Positions 8,017 to 16,409 of a stretch of 64,000 nt of DNA are shown here, piece by piece. Each line of letters begins with the position of its first letter. The stretch's first letter is position 1. Origin of the DNA: Streptomyces fagopyri (lineage in GTDB: Bacteria; Actinomycetota; Actinomycetes; Streptomycetales; Streptomycetaceae); NCBI RefSeq assembly GCF_009498275.1, contig NZ_CP045643.1:2356001-2420000 (forward strand), written 5' to 3'. The translations under genes were made by a program, and so were the position numbers. Below the pieces are notes generated by a model. It ran no database searches. It was given only the letters and a program-made list of their open reading frames with translations, and was not told the origin of the DNA.

Positions 8017-9282
8017 ATGATCACAAGACAACGGCTGGCGGCGGGAGTCTGCGCCCTGCTCGCCGCCCTGACGGCCGGGATCGCCTTCCCGGCCGGAGCG
8101 GTCGCCGACGAAACGGCGGCGCAGGCCGCCCCCAAGGTCGAACTGGTGCTGGACGTCAGCGGTTCGATGCGGGCGAACGACATCGACGGCGGATCACGGA
8201 TGGCCGCCGCGAAGCAGGCGTTCAACGAGGTGCTCGACGCGACCCCCGAGGAGGTCCAGCTCGGCATACGCACCCTCGGCGCCAACTACCGCGGGAACGA
8301 CCGCAAGACGGGCTGCAAGGACACCGCCCAGCTGTACCCGGTGGGGACACTGGACCGCACGGAGGCGAAGGCCGCCGTCGCGACCCTGACACCCACCGGC
8401 TGGACACCGATCGGCCCGGCGCTGCTCAAGGCCGCCGCCGACCTCGACGGCGGCGACGGCACCCGGCGCATCGTCCTCATCAGTGACGGCGAGGACACCT
8501 GCCAGCCGCTCGACCCCTGCGAGGTGGCCCGGGAGATCGCCGCCAAGGGGGTCGGTCTCACCATCGACACCCTCGGGCTGGTGCCCGACGCCAAGACCCG
8601 CGACCAGCTCAGCTGTATCGCGGACGCGACCGGGGGCACCTACACCTCGGTCCAGCACAAGGAAGAACTCACCGACCGTGTCGGTCAGTTGGTGGACCGC
8701 GCGGCCGATCCGGTGGCGACTCCGGTCGCCGTCGAGGGCGCCGCCGCCTGCACCGAGGCCCCGGCGCTGAAGTCCGGGCTCTACACCGACCGTGAGGAGT
8801 TCGCGCAGCACCGCTGGTACCGGGTGGACGTCGAGCCGGGCAAGGAACTGCGCGCCTCGGTGAGCGTCGCGGCCGACCGTACCGTCAACCCCGACTACGG
8901 GGTGCTGCTGCGCGCCGTCACGGTGCACGGACGGGAGATCGTCCGGGGCGAGGCGGCGGGCAACGGCCGTACCGACGTCATCTCCACCGGTCTGCGCTAT
9001 CCGAAGGCGGAGAGCGACGACGAGGACGCCCCGGCCGAGACCGTGTGCCTCCAGGTGTCCAACTCCTTCTCGGCGGCGAGCGGTGTGAAGACCACGCCGG
9101 GCATGCCGCTGGAGCTGACGGTCGACGTCGTCGACGGACCGGACCAGGCGAGCGACGTGGCCTCCTTCGGCCTCGGGCGCGGCTGGTGGCTGCTCGGCGC
9201 CCTCGTGGTCATCGGCTTCCTGGCGGGTGTGCTGTGGGGCTGGATCTCGCGCCTGCGGATCGCGGTCTGGAGGACCAACTGA
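8017..9282 (+). CDS. Secreted, membrane-anchored von Willebrand factor A domain protein
   Basis: The protein of 421 residues starts with a signal peptide (positively charged N-terminus, hydrophobic core, cleavage near AVADETAAQA). A VWA domain follows whose metal-ion-dependent adhesion site reads DVSGSM, with a distal TGWTPIG threonine and an ISDGED aspartate. A beta-rich region then leads to one C-terminal transmembrane helix (WWLLGALVVIGFLAGVLWGW) and a short basic cytoplasmic tail. The cysteine-containing DTCQPLDPCE and AACTEAP stretches may be disulphide-bonded. It probably binds a ligand on the outer face of the membrane. Its stop overlaps the start of the next gene (ATGA), so the two form a unit. 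Confidence 0.85.
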   Translation: MITRQRLAAGVCALLAALTAGIAFPAGAVADETAAQAAPKVELVLDVSGSMRANDIDGGSRMAAAKQAFNEVLDATPEEVQLGIRTLGANYRGNDRKTGCKDTAQLYPVGTLDRTEAKAAVATLTPTGWTPIGPALLKAAADLDGGDGTRRIVLISDGEDTCQPLDPCEVAREIAAKGVGLTIDTLGLVPDAKTRDQLSCIADATGGTYTSVQHKEELTDRVGQLVDRAADPVATPVAVEGAAACTEAPALKSGLYTDREEFAQHRWYRVDVEPGKELRASVSVAADRTVNPDYGVLLRAVTVHGREIVRGEAAGNGRTDVISTGLRYPKAESDDEDAPAETVCLQVSNSFSAASGVKTTPGMPLELTVDVVDGPDQASDVASFGLGRGWWLLGALVVIGFLAGVLWGWISRLRIAVWRTN

Positions 9283-10097
9283 TGCGTTTTGGACGTGTGT
9301 TGAGCACGGCTCTGCTGCTGCTCGGGGTCGCGGCGGCACCCGCCGTCGCCGACTCCTCGCCCACTCCGAGCCCGTCGGGTGACGACAGCGCGCCCACCCG
9401 GGCCGGTACGTCGTTCCGTACGGCGACCGAGATCGAGCAGGGCACGCAGGCCACCGCCAGCGGGTCCGCGGGCGACTACCTGTACTGGTCCTTCCCGGCG
9501 GACGCCGGTCAACGGCCCACCGTGAAGGCGACGGTGAAGCTGCCGGAGGCCTCCACGCGCGGGGCCGCCGAGACCTGGCAGGTCGACGTGTACGACGGGC
9601 TGCGGCGGCGTCAGGCCTGCCAGTACGGGGCGCAGACGCGGACGGCGGCGCAGGACGCGGCCACCGTGGAGCTGTCCTGCACCCTGCGCACCGTGCGCGC
9701 CTGGTCGGAGACCTGGGCCGACGACCCGCTGCCGGGTACGTACTACATCCGGCTGACGGCCACCGGACTGCCGGCGGCCGAACTGGGCCTGCCGGTAGGC
9801 GCGGAGGTGAAGGTCGACTCCAAGGACATCGGCGGCTCGGCCGCGGTCGACGGCTCGCTGGGCAAGCCGCTGGTGCCGGGGATCGCGACGAGTGCCAAGG
9901 AGTCGGACTCCGGTTCCGGCTCGTCGAAGACCGCCCTGTCGTCGATCGAGCCCGACGACGGCTGGACCTCCGGCTGGTGGTCCGACCGCTGGGTGTGGAC
10001 CGCGATCGGCGGCGTCCTCGCGGCCGTCGCGGGCATCGGCGGCTACACGCTGACCCGCGGATCGGGACGGCCCTCCCGGGTGCCCCCGGGCGTCTAG
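9282..10097 (+). CDS. Secreted membrane-anchored protein, partner of the VWA protein
   Basis: A 271-residue protein with the same layout as its upstream neighbour: a signal peptide (MRFGRVLSTALLLLGVAAAP, cleavage near AVADSS), a beta-rich ectodomain with two tryptophan-rich segments, and one C-terminal helix (WVWTAIGGVLAAVAGIGG) followed by a basic tail. The ATG overlaps the stop of the VWA gene, indicating translational coupling. The ectodomain begins GTSFRTATEIEQGTQATASG, like Streptomyces secreted proteins of unknown function that are coded next to VWA proteins. The two likely form a complex on the outer membrane face; the function is unknown. Confidence 0.7.
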   Translation: MRFGRVLSTALLLLGVAAAPAVADSSPTPSPSGDDSAPTRAGTSFRTATEIEQGTQATASGSAGDYLYWSFPADAGQRPTVKATVKLPEASTRGAAETWQVDVYDGLRRRQACQYGAQTRTAAQDAATVELSCTLRTVRAWSETWADDPLPGTYYIRLTATGLPAAELGLPVGAEVKVDSKDIGGSAAVDGSLGKPLVPGIATSAKESDSGSGSSKTALSSIEPDDGWTSGWWSDRWVWTAIGGVLAAVAGIGGYTLTRGSGRPSRVPPGV

Positions 10098-10156
10098 TGC
10101 CGCACGAGGGCGTGGACGCCGCCACGACGGCGTGAACGCCCGTACGACGGCGAGGT

Positions 10157-10185
10157 CCCGCCGTGCTCCCCCACGGCACGGCGGG
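10157..10185. terminator. Stem-loop in the convergent gap
   Basis: CCCGCCGTGC and GCACGGCGGG form a perfect 10-bp stem with a 9-base loop between the convergent secreted-protein and HxlR genes. It can serve either direction. The rest of 10098-10440 is GC-rich and shows no gene. Confidence 0.55.
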
Positions 10186-10440
10186 CCCCGTCCCCACCCG
10201 GCCCACCCTCGTCCGGGCCCCCGGTCCGGCGGGTGGCGTGCGGAACGCCCCCGCGTCCGTGCGGCCCCCGGCGGCCCGCCACGGCCGTGACAGCTCCCTA
10301 GCCGCCCGCGGTTACCACCCTGTGGTCGCCGCGGCGCCGCCCGCGATGTTCTCGAACGTGCTGGAAGTGTCCGGCGCGGACGGCGCGCCGGCCCCGCGAA
10401 GTACACCCCGGCCGCCGAACGCGCGGGCGGCCCACCGGTG

Positions 10441-11073
10441 TCACTCCCCGCGCAACGCCTTGGCGAGGGTGCCCTCCCCCGTCACGCCGATACGGCCCGC
10501 ACGCACCGCCTCCAGCACGGTCGAGGTCCCGCGGCTCACCGCCGTACAGGTCGCGGCGTCCAGCGACAGCCGGACGTCCGGCTCCTGAGGGGCGGGTCCG
10601 TCCCCGTAGACCGGGCCGTCCGATACGCCCACCCGTACGTGGAACTCGCCCTCGTCCAGCCGGACTTCGACCATCCCCTCACCCTCCCCCGCCAGACCGC
10701 GCAGCAGCGGCAGCGCGAACCAGTGCGCCCGTACGGCGTCGGTGGCCCCGCGCTCGCCGAGAGCGGGCGCGCCCCATTCGCCGAGCGCCTGGAGGACCGG
10801 AAGCAACTCCGCTCCCCGGTCGGTGAGTTCGTAGACGTACACGGCGCCGGGCGGCGGCAGCCGGCGCCGGGTCGTCAGGCCGTCGCGCTCCATGTCCCTG
10901 AGCCGGGAGGCGAGGACGTCCGTGCTCACGCCGGGCAGATCGGCGTGCAGGTCGGTGTAGCGGCGCGGGCCGCCGAGCAGCTCGCGGACGATCAGGAGGG
11001 TCCAGCGGTCACCGACGGCGTCGAGCGCGCGGGCCGCGGAACAGTACTGGTCGTAGCTTCGGCGAGGTGACAT
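10441..11073 (-). CDS. HxlR-family transcriptional regulator
   Basis: About 210 residues. The N-terminal half is an HxlR-type winged helix (SYDQYCSAARALDAVGDRWTLLIVRELLGGPRRYTDL, DVLASRLRDMERDGL, wing RRLPPPGAVYVYELT). The C-terminal half looks like a small SCP2/sterol-carrier-like sensor domain, as in many actinomycete members. The start at 11073 gives MSPRRSYDQY. It diverges from an aminotransferase gene. The intergenic region contains two inverted repeats 21 bp apart, likely its own operators, so it probably controls both genes. Confidence 0.88.
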   Translation of the reverse strand: MSPRRSYDQYCSAARALDAVGDRWTLLIVRELLGGPRRYTDLHADLPGVSTDVLASRLRDMERDGLTTRRRLPPPGAVYVYELTDRGAELLPVLQALGEWGAPALGERGATDAVRAHWFALPLLRGLAGEGEGMVEVRLDEGEFHVRVGVSDGPVYGDGPAPQEPDVRLSLDAATCTAVSRGTSTVLEAVRAGRIGVTGEGTLAKALRGE

Positions 11074-11095
11074 GCGACGCAGTCTAGACATGTTG

Positions 11096-11130
11096 TTGGA
11101 CTTTCCAAGCGTCTACTTGGTAAAACCAAG
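11096..11130. promoter_or_regulatory. Two inverted repeats between HxlR and aminotransferase genes
   Basis: TTGGA-CTT-TCCAA (11096-11108) and CTTGGT-AAA-ACCAAG (11116-11130) both have three-base spacers, and their centres are 21 bp apart, placing them on one face of the helix. They lie in the divergent promoter region 23-66 bases upstream of the two start codons. HxlR proteins bind such paired palindromes, so these are the likely operators. Confidence 0.65.
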
Positions 11131-11158
11131 CAACACCACGAACCGGAGGGCGCAGCGC

Positions 11159-12367
11159 ATGGAGTTCCGGCAGTCCAGCAAACTCAGCGAGGTCTGTTAC
11201 GAGATCCGCGGCCCGGTGATCGAGCACGCCGACGCACTGGAGGCGGCGGGCCACAGCGTGCTGCGCCTCAACACCGGCAACCCCGCGCTCTTCGGCTTCG
11301 AGGCGCCGGAGGAGATCCTCCAGGACATGATCCGGATGCTGCCCCAGGCGCACGGGTACACCGACTCGCGCGGTGTCCTCTCCGCCCGCCGGGCCGTCGC
11401 CCAGCGCTACCAGGAGCGCGGCCTGGAGGTGGACGTGGACGACGTCTTCCTCGGCAACGGCGTCTCCGAACTCGTCTCGATGGCCGTGCAGGCCCTGGTG
11501 GAGGACGGCGACGAAGTCCTCATCCCCGCGCCGGACTTCCCGCTCTGGACGGCCGTCACCACGCTCGCCGGCGGCAAGGCCGTGCACTACCTCTGCGACG
11601 AACAGTCCGACTGGTACCCGGACCTGGCCGACATGGCGTCGAAGATCACCGACCGGACGCGCGCCGTCGTCATCATCAACCCGAACAACCCCACCGGCGC
11701 CGTCTATCCGAAGGAGGTCATCGAAGGCATCCTCGATCTCGCCCGCCGGCACGGCCTGATGGTCTTCGCGGACGAGATCTACGACCAGATCCTCTACGAC
11801 GACGCGGTCCACCACTCGGCCGCGGCGCTCGCCCCCGACCTGGTGGTCCTGACCTTCTGCGGCCTGTCGAAGACGTACCGGGTGGCGGGCTTCCGGTCGG
11901 GCTGGCTGGTGGTGACGGGTCCCAAGCAGCACGCCCGCAGCTATCTGGAGGGCCTGACGATGCTCGCCTCCATGCGACTGTGCGCCAACGCGCCCGCGCA
12001 GTACGCCATCCAGGCCGCGCTCGGCGGTCGCCAGTCCATCCACGAACTGACGGCGCCGGGCGGCAGGCTGCGCGAACAGCGCGACCGGGCCTGGGAGAAG
12101 CTCAACGAGATCCCGGGCGTCTCCTGCGTCAAGCCGAAGGGCGCGCTGTACGCGTTCCCGCGCATCGACCCCGAGGTGCACCGGATCCACGACGACGAGC
12201 GGTTCGTCCTGGACCTGCTGCTGCGCGAGAAGATCCAGGTCGTCCAGGGCACCGGCTTCAACTGGCCGCGCCCCGACCACTTCCGCATCCTCACCCTCCC
12301 GTACGCCGACGACCTGGACGCGGCGATCAGCCGGATCGGCCGGTTCCTGAGCGGGTACCGGCAGTAG
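11159..12367 (+). CDS. PLP-dependent aminotransferase, alanine transaminase-like
   Basis: A fold-type I class I aminotransferase of 402 residues, closest in look to bacterial AlaA/AlaT alanine transaminases. It carries INPNNPTGAVYP (PLP ring contact), FADEIYDQILYD, and the Schiff-base lysine in FCGLSKTYRVAGFRSGW. The N-terminus MEFRQSSKLSEVCYEIRGPV and the segment HGYTDSRGVLSARRAV are typical. The ATG at 11159 follows a GGAGGG site; upstream in-frame starts run through the operator region and were rejected. It probably links pyruvate and glutamate pools. It lies divergent to the HxlR gene and is likely under its control. Confidence 0.93.
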   Translation: MEFRQSSKLSEVCYEIRGPVIEHADALEAAGHSVLRLNTGNPALFGFEAPEEILQDMIRMLPQAHGYTDSRGVLSARRAVAQRYQERGLEVDVDDVFLGNGVSELVSMAVQALVEDGDEVLIPAPDFPLWTAVTTLAGGKAVHYLCDEQSDWYPDLADMASKITDRTRAVVIINPNNPTGAVYPKEVIEGILDLARRHGLMVFADEIYDQILYDDAVHHSAAALAPDLVVLTFCGLSKTYRVAGFRSGWLVVTGPKQHARSYLEGLTMLASMRLCANAPAQYAIQAALGGRQSIHELTAPGGRLREQRDRAWEKLNEIPGVSCVKPKGALYAFPRIDPEVHRIHDDERFVLDLLLREKIQVVQGTGFNWPRPDHFRILTLPYADDLDAAISRIGRFLSGYRQ

Positions 12368-12394
12368 CGGCGAGGCGGTGCGGTTCCCCTCGCA

Positions 12395-12520
12395 ACCGTA
12401 GGACCAGCCCCACCTGTGCAGTTGGTCGGACGCGAGGAGGCGGGCCAGCCGGGCGCCTCTGCGGGTGGCCGACAGCCGCAGGGTGAAGTCGCGCGCGGGG
12501 GCGGCAATATCCACGTTCAT
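12395..12520 (-). pseudogene. Truncated remnant of an ATP-binding (RsbW-like) protein
   Basis: The minus strand from 12520 encodes DFTLRLSATRRGARLARLLA and then SDQLHRWGWSYG, the N-terminal 42 residues of the short HATPase (anti-sigma/RsbW-like) proteins that usually accompany helix-turn-helix/DUF397 pairs in Streptomyces. Similarity stops there. The frame then runs antisense into the intact aminotransferase gene, so the ATP-binding N and G boxes are missing. I read this as the stump of a gene whose 3' end was deleted when the aminotransferase 3' end came to lie here. Confidence 0.6.
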
Positions 12521-12636
12521 GTCACTCAGCGTGTCCGATCGTCACTACGCTGAACAGCGACATCGACGGTACGCGGAGTCACTGTCCGGTCGCGCTCCGG
12601 CGCTGTCCGGCCCGCACCGCGTGGAGGGTGGGGGAC

Positions 12637-13485
12637 ATGGACGTCACGGCCAACGGGCCGCGGCCGGCCGACGGCAACGACGACGACTCGGCGGCCGTGC
12701 TGCGCACGGTGGGCAAGGTCATCAAGATGTGGCGCGAGCGGGCCGCGCTCAAGCAGTCCGAACTGGGCACCGCGATCGGGTACAGCGAGGAACAGGTGTC
12801 GTCCGTGGAGCGCGGACGACGGGCGCCCAGAAGGCAGTTCCTCGAAGCGGCGGACCATGCGCTCGGGGCGGCCGGAATGATCGCCGGACTGGCGAAGGAC
12901 GTGGAGGAGGCCAGGTACCCGAAGAAGGTGCGGGATCTGGCGAAGCTGGAGGGTGAGTCGGTAGAGATCTGTGCCTACGACAACTCGGTCGTCAACGGGC
13001 TGCTGCAGACCGAGGAGTACATGCACACCGTGTTCGGCTCACGGCGTCCCGCGTTCTCCGAGGAGGAGCTGGAGCAACGCGTGGCCGCCCGCCTGGCACG
13101 TCAGACGATCATCGATCGCGAGCACACGCTCCCGGCGTTCAGTTTCGTCCAGGACGAGGCGAGCCTGCTCCGACCGATCGGAGGCAGACTGGTACTGCGC
13201 CGACAGCTCGAACGACTGCTGGAGGTAGGGCAGTTGCGGAACGTGGAGATCCAGGTGATGCCACTGGACCGGGAGGACAACGCCGGCCTCGGCGGTCCCT
13301 TCCATCTACTGCGACTCAAAGAAGGCGCCACTGTGGGGCACAACGAGGTTCAGCTCATCAGCCGGCTGATCTCGGACCCCAGGGAGATCCAGATCCTGGA
13401 ACTCCGCTATGGGATCATCCGAGCCCAGGCTCTTGCGCCCGGGGAGTCTCTGACCTTCATCGAGAAAGCGCTGAGGGAGACATGA
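12637..13485 (+). CDS. Helix-turn-helix (XRE) regulator with DUF5753-type domain
   Basis: 282 residues. An N-terminal XRE-type helix-turn-helix (LRTVGKVIKMWRERAALKQS, LGTAIGYSEEQVSSVERGRR) is followed by the large C-terminal domain typical of Streptomyces Scr1/BldB-partner regulators (ENG... 'YDNSVVNGLLQTEEYM', 'PLDREDNAGLGGPFHLL'). The ATG at 12637 is downstream of GGAGGGTGGGGG. It is translationally coupled (ATGA) to a DUF397 gene. Such pairs act as repressor and small antagonist in development-linked regulation. The usual third partner, an ATPase, survives here only as a remnant on the other strand. Confidence 0.9.
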   Translation: MDVTANGPRPADGNDDDSAAVLRTVGKVIKMWRERAALKQSELGTAIGYSEEQVSSVERGRRAPRRQFLEAADHALGAAGMIAGLAKDVEEARYPKKVRDLAKLEGESVEICAYDNSVVNGLLQTEEYMHTVFGSRRPAFSEEELEQRVAARLARQTIIDREHTLPAFSFVQDEASLLRPIGGRLVLRRQLERLLEVGQLRNVEIQVMPLDREDNAGLGGPFHLLRLKEGATVGHNEVQLISRLISDPREIQILELRYGIIRAQALAPGESLTFIEKALRET

Positions 13486-13682
13486 CCACAAGCAGCTCCG
13501 CCCTGGAATGGTTCAAGAGCAGCCACAGCACCGACGACGGTCCCGCCTGCGTCGAAGTCGCGACCACGCCCGGCGCTGTCCACATACGCGACTCGAAGAA
13601 CACCCCCGGCCCCCGCCTCGCCTTCACCCCGGACCACTGGACCGCCTTCGTCACCTTCGCCGCCACCTCGTCACCCTCCTGA
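13482..13682 (+). CDS. DUF397 small protein
   Basis: A 66-residue DUF397 protein with the family hallmarks: WFKSSHSTDDGPACVEVA near the N-terminus, VHIRDSKN in the middle, and FTPDHWTAFV near the C-terminus. The start codon overlaps the stop of the upstream helix-turn-helix gene. Members of this family bind and modulate the partner regulator, and several affect sporulation or antibiotic production in Streptomyces. Confidence 0.92.
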   Translation: MTTSSSALEWFKSSHSTDDGPACVEVATTPGAVHIRDSKNTPGPRLAFTPDHWTAFVTFAATSSPS

Positions 13683-13828
13683 CGGCCACGCCCCACCGTG
13701 CGCGTCCGCGGAGTCGGAGGTCCGGGCTCGTAGCCTGTGACCGAGCTGGGGTCCTGGCCCGCCGGGCGGCCCCGGAGCGCGGGCCGTTCGGCCCGCGTGA
13801 ACCTTCGGCGAGCAGAGGAACCACAAGC

Positions 13829-14428
13829 ATGGGCGACCTCCTTCTCGTGCGGCACGGCGAGACCGAGTGGTCCTTGTCCGGGCGGCACACCGGATCGACC
13901 GACATCCCGCTGACCGAGCACGGCCGCGAGCAGGCGCGGCGGCTGGCCCCGCTGATCGCCTCGTACCACCTCTCCACGGCGTTCGTGAGCCCGATGCAGC
14001 GGGCGCGGGAGACCGCGCGGCTGGCCGGGGTCGAGGGCGCGCGGGTCGACGCGGATCTGTGCGAGTGGGACTACGGCGGGTACGAAGGGGTCACGACCGT
14101 GGAGATCCACCGGACCCGCCCCGACTGGTTCCTCTTCGACGACGGCGTGGCACCCGGCCCGACGGAGCACCCCGGGGAGAGCCCCGACCAGGTCGGAGCG
14201 CGCGCGGAACGGATGCTGGCCAAGATCGACGCGGCTCTCGCCGAGGCGCAGGGCAGCGTCGCCGTCTTCTCCCACGGACACTTCCTGCGCGTGCTGACGG
14301 CCCGCCGGCTGGGGCTGCCGGCCGAGGCCGGCGCGCTGTTCCAGCTGGCCACCGGGACCGTGAGCCGGCTGAGCACCGAGCACCGGCGGCATGTGGTGGC
14401 CGGCTGGAATGTCAGACCCTCCTCGTAG
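13829..14428 (+). CDS. Histidine phosphatase (phosphoglycerate mutase-like)
   Basis: 199 residues of the histidine phosphatase superfamily. The catalytic RHG is in LLLVRHGETEWSLSGRHTG at the N-terminus (His near residue 8), the second histidine is in VFSHGHFLRVL near residue 150, and the arginine in SPMQRARETA is conserved. The length and the 'GRHTGSTDIPLTEHG' segment fit the broad-specificity phosphatases rather than glycolytic mutases. The ATG at 13829 is preceded by GAGGAACCACAAGC. The substrate is unknown. Confidence 0.9.
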   Translation: MGDLLLVRHGETEWSLSGRHTGSTDIPLTEHGREQARRLAPLIASYHLSTAFVSPMQRARETARLAGVEGARVDADLCEWDYGGYEGVTTVEIHRTRPDWFLFDDGVAPGPTEHPGESPDQVGARAERMLAKIDAALAEAQGSVAVFSHGHFLRVLTARRLGLPAEAGALFQLATGTVSRLSTEHRRHVVAGWNVRPSS

Positions 14429-14477
14429 TCTTCGAGTGGGCCGATGCCGGTCCGGGCCCAAGGGGAAGGGGTGCGCC

Positions 14478-15137
14478 ATGACACGACCGCCGACTGCCGC
14501 GCAGCGGCGTGTGATCGGCGCCGCCGACCCCACGACCGGGCGGCTGAGGGGCACGCAGGGCCAGCTCGCGGCGCTGGTGAACCGCGGGCTCGCCTTCCGG
14601 CACCCGCGTCCGCCGCACGACCACTTCCTGACGCCGGCCGGACATCGCGTGCGGGAGACGCCCGACGCACTCCCGGACGGCCCCGAGGCCGCGCCGCGGA
14701 CCCCCGCCGCCCCGGCCGCCGAGGGCGGGGCGGGCGTGTTCGCCGCGCGGATCGGCGGCGAGGACGCCCCGGCCGGCGGCCCCTCCCGTACCCGTGAGGT
14801 GCGCAGCGCCTGGGCGGGGCTCCTGGAGCTGCGCCGGATGACGCATGCGGACGGCGCGGCGGACCGGCCGTGCGGATGGGAGCGTACGCATCTGGTGCAG
14901 GCGGCCGCGCTCGCCCTGGAGGCCGCCGGGCACCGCCCCGCGGGCGTGGACGCCGGAGACGGCGGCTACCGGGTACGGGCGACACCGCAGCCTGAGGCCG
15001 TCGCCGTTCACGAGCCCGGCCCCGAGGCGCTGCGGGCCTGCGCGGCCACCCTGGAGAAGGCGGGCTGGCAGACCGGCGAGTACACGGAGCCGCGTACAGG
15101 CGTGCGGTACGTGCTGGCGTCCCCCCGGCGCGTCTGA
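14478..15137 (+). CDS. Hypothetical protein
   Basis: A 219-residue soluble protein with no family that I recognise. The N-terminal stretch (PTAAQRRVIGAADPTTGRLR, LAALVNRGLAFR, DHFLTPAGHRVR) looks like a winged-helix-like module. A Pro/Ala/Gly-rich linker follows, then a C-terminal part (LVQAAALALEAAGHRPAGVD, GWQTGEYTEPRTGVRYVLAS) with a beta-alpha pattern. The ATG at 14478 follows AAGGGGAAGGGG. It is 49 bases downstream of the phosphatase gene and probably co-transcribed. It seems genuine because codon use is strongly GC3-biased along its whole length. Confidence 0.65.
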   Translation: MTRPPTAAQRRVIGAADPTTGRLRGTQGQLAALVNRGLAFRHPRPPHDHFLTPAGHRVRETPDALPDGPEAAPRTPAAPAAEGGAGVFAARIGGEDAPAGGPSRTREVRSAWAGLLELRRMTHADGAADRPCGWERTHLVQAAALALEAAGHRPAGVDAGDGGYRVRATPQPEAVAVHEPGPEALRACAATLEKAGWQTGEYTEPRTGVRYVLASPRRV

Positions 15138-15438
15138 GGGCACTCCGGGCACCCGGTCCGCGCGCCGGCCGCGGGCCCGGGCGCCGTCCGGCCCGGGGCG
15201 GTGCCCGTCAGGGCCGTGCCGATGCTGACGGTGTGCACGACCGCCGGCACCGGAGACCGGAGTCCTGGCGGCACGCTCGCCCTGCCCGCGGTCGCGCCGG
15301 GCCCGTCCGCGACGCGCCCCCGCTTCCCCGTAAGACCTTCGATTGAGCGCCCAATTTGCCTACCTGTGCGCGTTGTTGGCCGAGAAGCGTCGCCAACTCA
15401 CCTTCTCCTGACGGGTATGCGTCACGTCGAATCTCTGG

Positions 15439-15453
15439 TAGGAAACCTTCCTA
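15439..15453 (+). promoter_or_regulatory. TAGGAA-N3-TTCCTA operator before the chitosanase gene
   Basis: TAGGAAACCTTCCTA is a perfect 6-bp inverted repeat with a three-base spacer, 40 bases before the chitosanase start. Streptomyces chitosanase genes are known to carry such a palindrome, bound by the ROK-family repressor CsnR. The rest of the 15138-15492 gap shows no gene. Confidence 0.7.
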
Positions 15454-15492
15454 ACAGTAAGTGGACGTCTCACTCCCCTCATCGGAGGTACC

Positions 15493-16311
15493 GTGCACAC
15501 CCCCCACATCCACACCTCACGACGCACTCTGCTCGCTCTGATCGGAGCCTCGCTGGTGGCGGTCCCGGTCCTCGCGGCCCAGTCCGCGAGCGGCGCCGCG
15601 GCCGTCGGCCTGGACGACCCGGCGAAGAAGGAGATCGCCATGAAGCTGGTCTCCAGCGCGGAGAACTCCTCGCTGGACTGGAAGGCGCAGTACAAGTACA
15701 TCGAGGACATCGGCGACGGACGCGGCTACACGGCCGGGATCATCGGCTTCTGTTCCGGCACCGGTGACATGCTCGACCTCGTCGAGCTGTACACGCAGCG
15801 CAAGCCCGGCAACGTCCTCGCCAAGTACCTGCCCGCGCTGCGCGACGTGGACGGCAGCGACTCGCACCAGGGCCTGGACCCCGGTTTCCCGGCCGACTGG
15901 CGCAAGGCCGCCCAGGACACCGCGTTCCAGCAGGCCCAGAACGACGAGCGCGACCGTGTCTACTTCAACCCGGCGGTCCAGCGGGGCAAGGCCGACGGCA
16001 TCGGTGTGCTCGGCCAGTTCACCTACTACGACGCCATCGTCATGCACGGCGACGGCACGGACAGCACCAGCTTCAGCAACATCCGCAAGCGGGCGCTGGC
16101 CAAGGCGAAGACCCCGGCCCAGGGCGGCGACGAGGTGACCTACCTCAACGCCTTCCTCGACGCCCGGGTCTGGGCGATGAAGCAGGAGGAGGCGCACTCC
16201 GACACCACCCGGGTCGACACCGAGCAGCGGGTGTTCGTCAAGAACCGGAACCTCAACCTGAACACACCGCTGGACTGGAAGGTGTACGGGGACAGTTACC
16301 ACATCGGCTGA
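15493..16311 (+). CDS. csnA: Secreted chitosanase, glycoside hydrolase family 46
   Basis: 272 residues. A twin-arginine-type signal peptide (TSRRTLLALIGASLVAVPVL) precedes the mature enzyme. The GH46 catalytic residues are visible: the acid in SSAENSSLDWKAQY and the aspartate in IEDIGDGRGYTAGIIGFCSG. ALRDVDGSDSHQGLD is also typical. It cleaves chitosan to oligomers outside the cell, and the length matches Streptomyces CsnA enzymes. GTG start at 15493 with GGAGG seven bases upstream. A CsnR-like operator upstream suggests induction by chitosan breakdown products. Confidence 0.97.
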   Translation: MHTPHIHTSRRTLLALIGASLVAVPVLAAQSASGAAAVGLDDPAKKEIAMKLVSSAENSSLDWKAQYKYIEDIGDGRGYTAGIIGFCSGTGDMLDLVELYTQRKPGNVLAKYLPALRDVDGSDSHQGLDPGFPADWRKAAQDTAFQQAQNDERDRVYFNPAVQRGKADGIGVLGQFTYYDAIVMHGDGTDSTSFSNIRKRALAKAKTPAQGGDEVTYLNAFLDARVWAMKQEEAHSDTTRVDTEQRVFVKNRNLNLNTPLDWKVYGDSYHIG

Positions 16312-16328
16312 CGGTCTCCCGGACGACG

Positions 16329-16365
16329 GCGCGGGGCGCGGCACTCGTGATGCCGCGCCCCGCGC
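16329..16365. terminator. Strong bidirectional terminator
   Basis: GCGCGGGGCGCGGCA and TGCCGCGCCCCGCGC form a perfect 15-bp stem with a 7-base loop between the convergent chitosanase and purine permease genes. Confidence 0.8.
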
Positions 16366-16409
16366 GCGTCGCCTGGACGTCCCGGCGGCCGGCGGCGGCA
16401 CCCGCGGGG

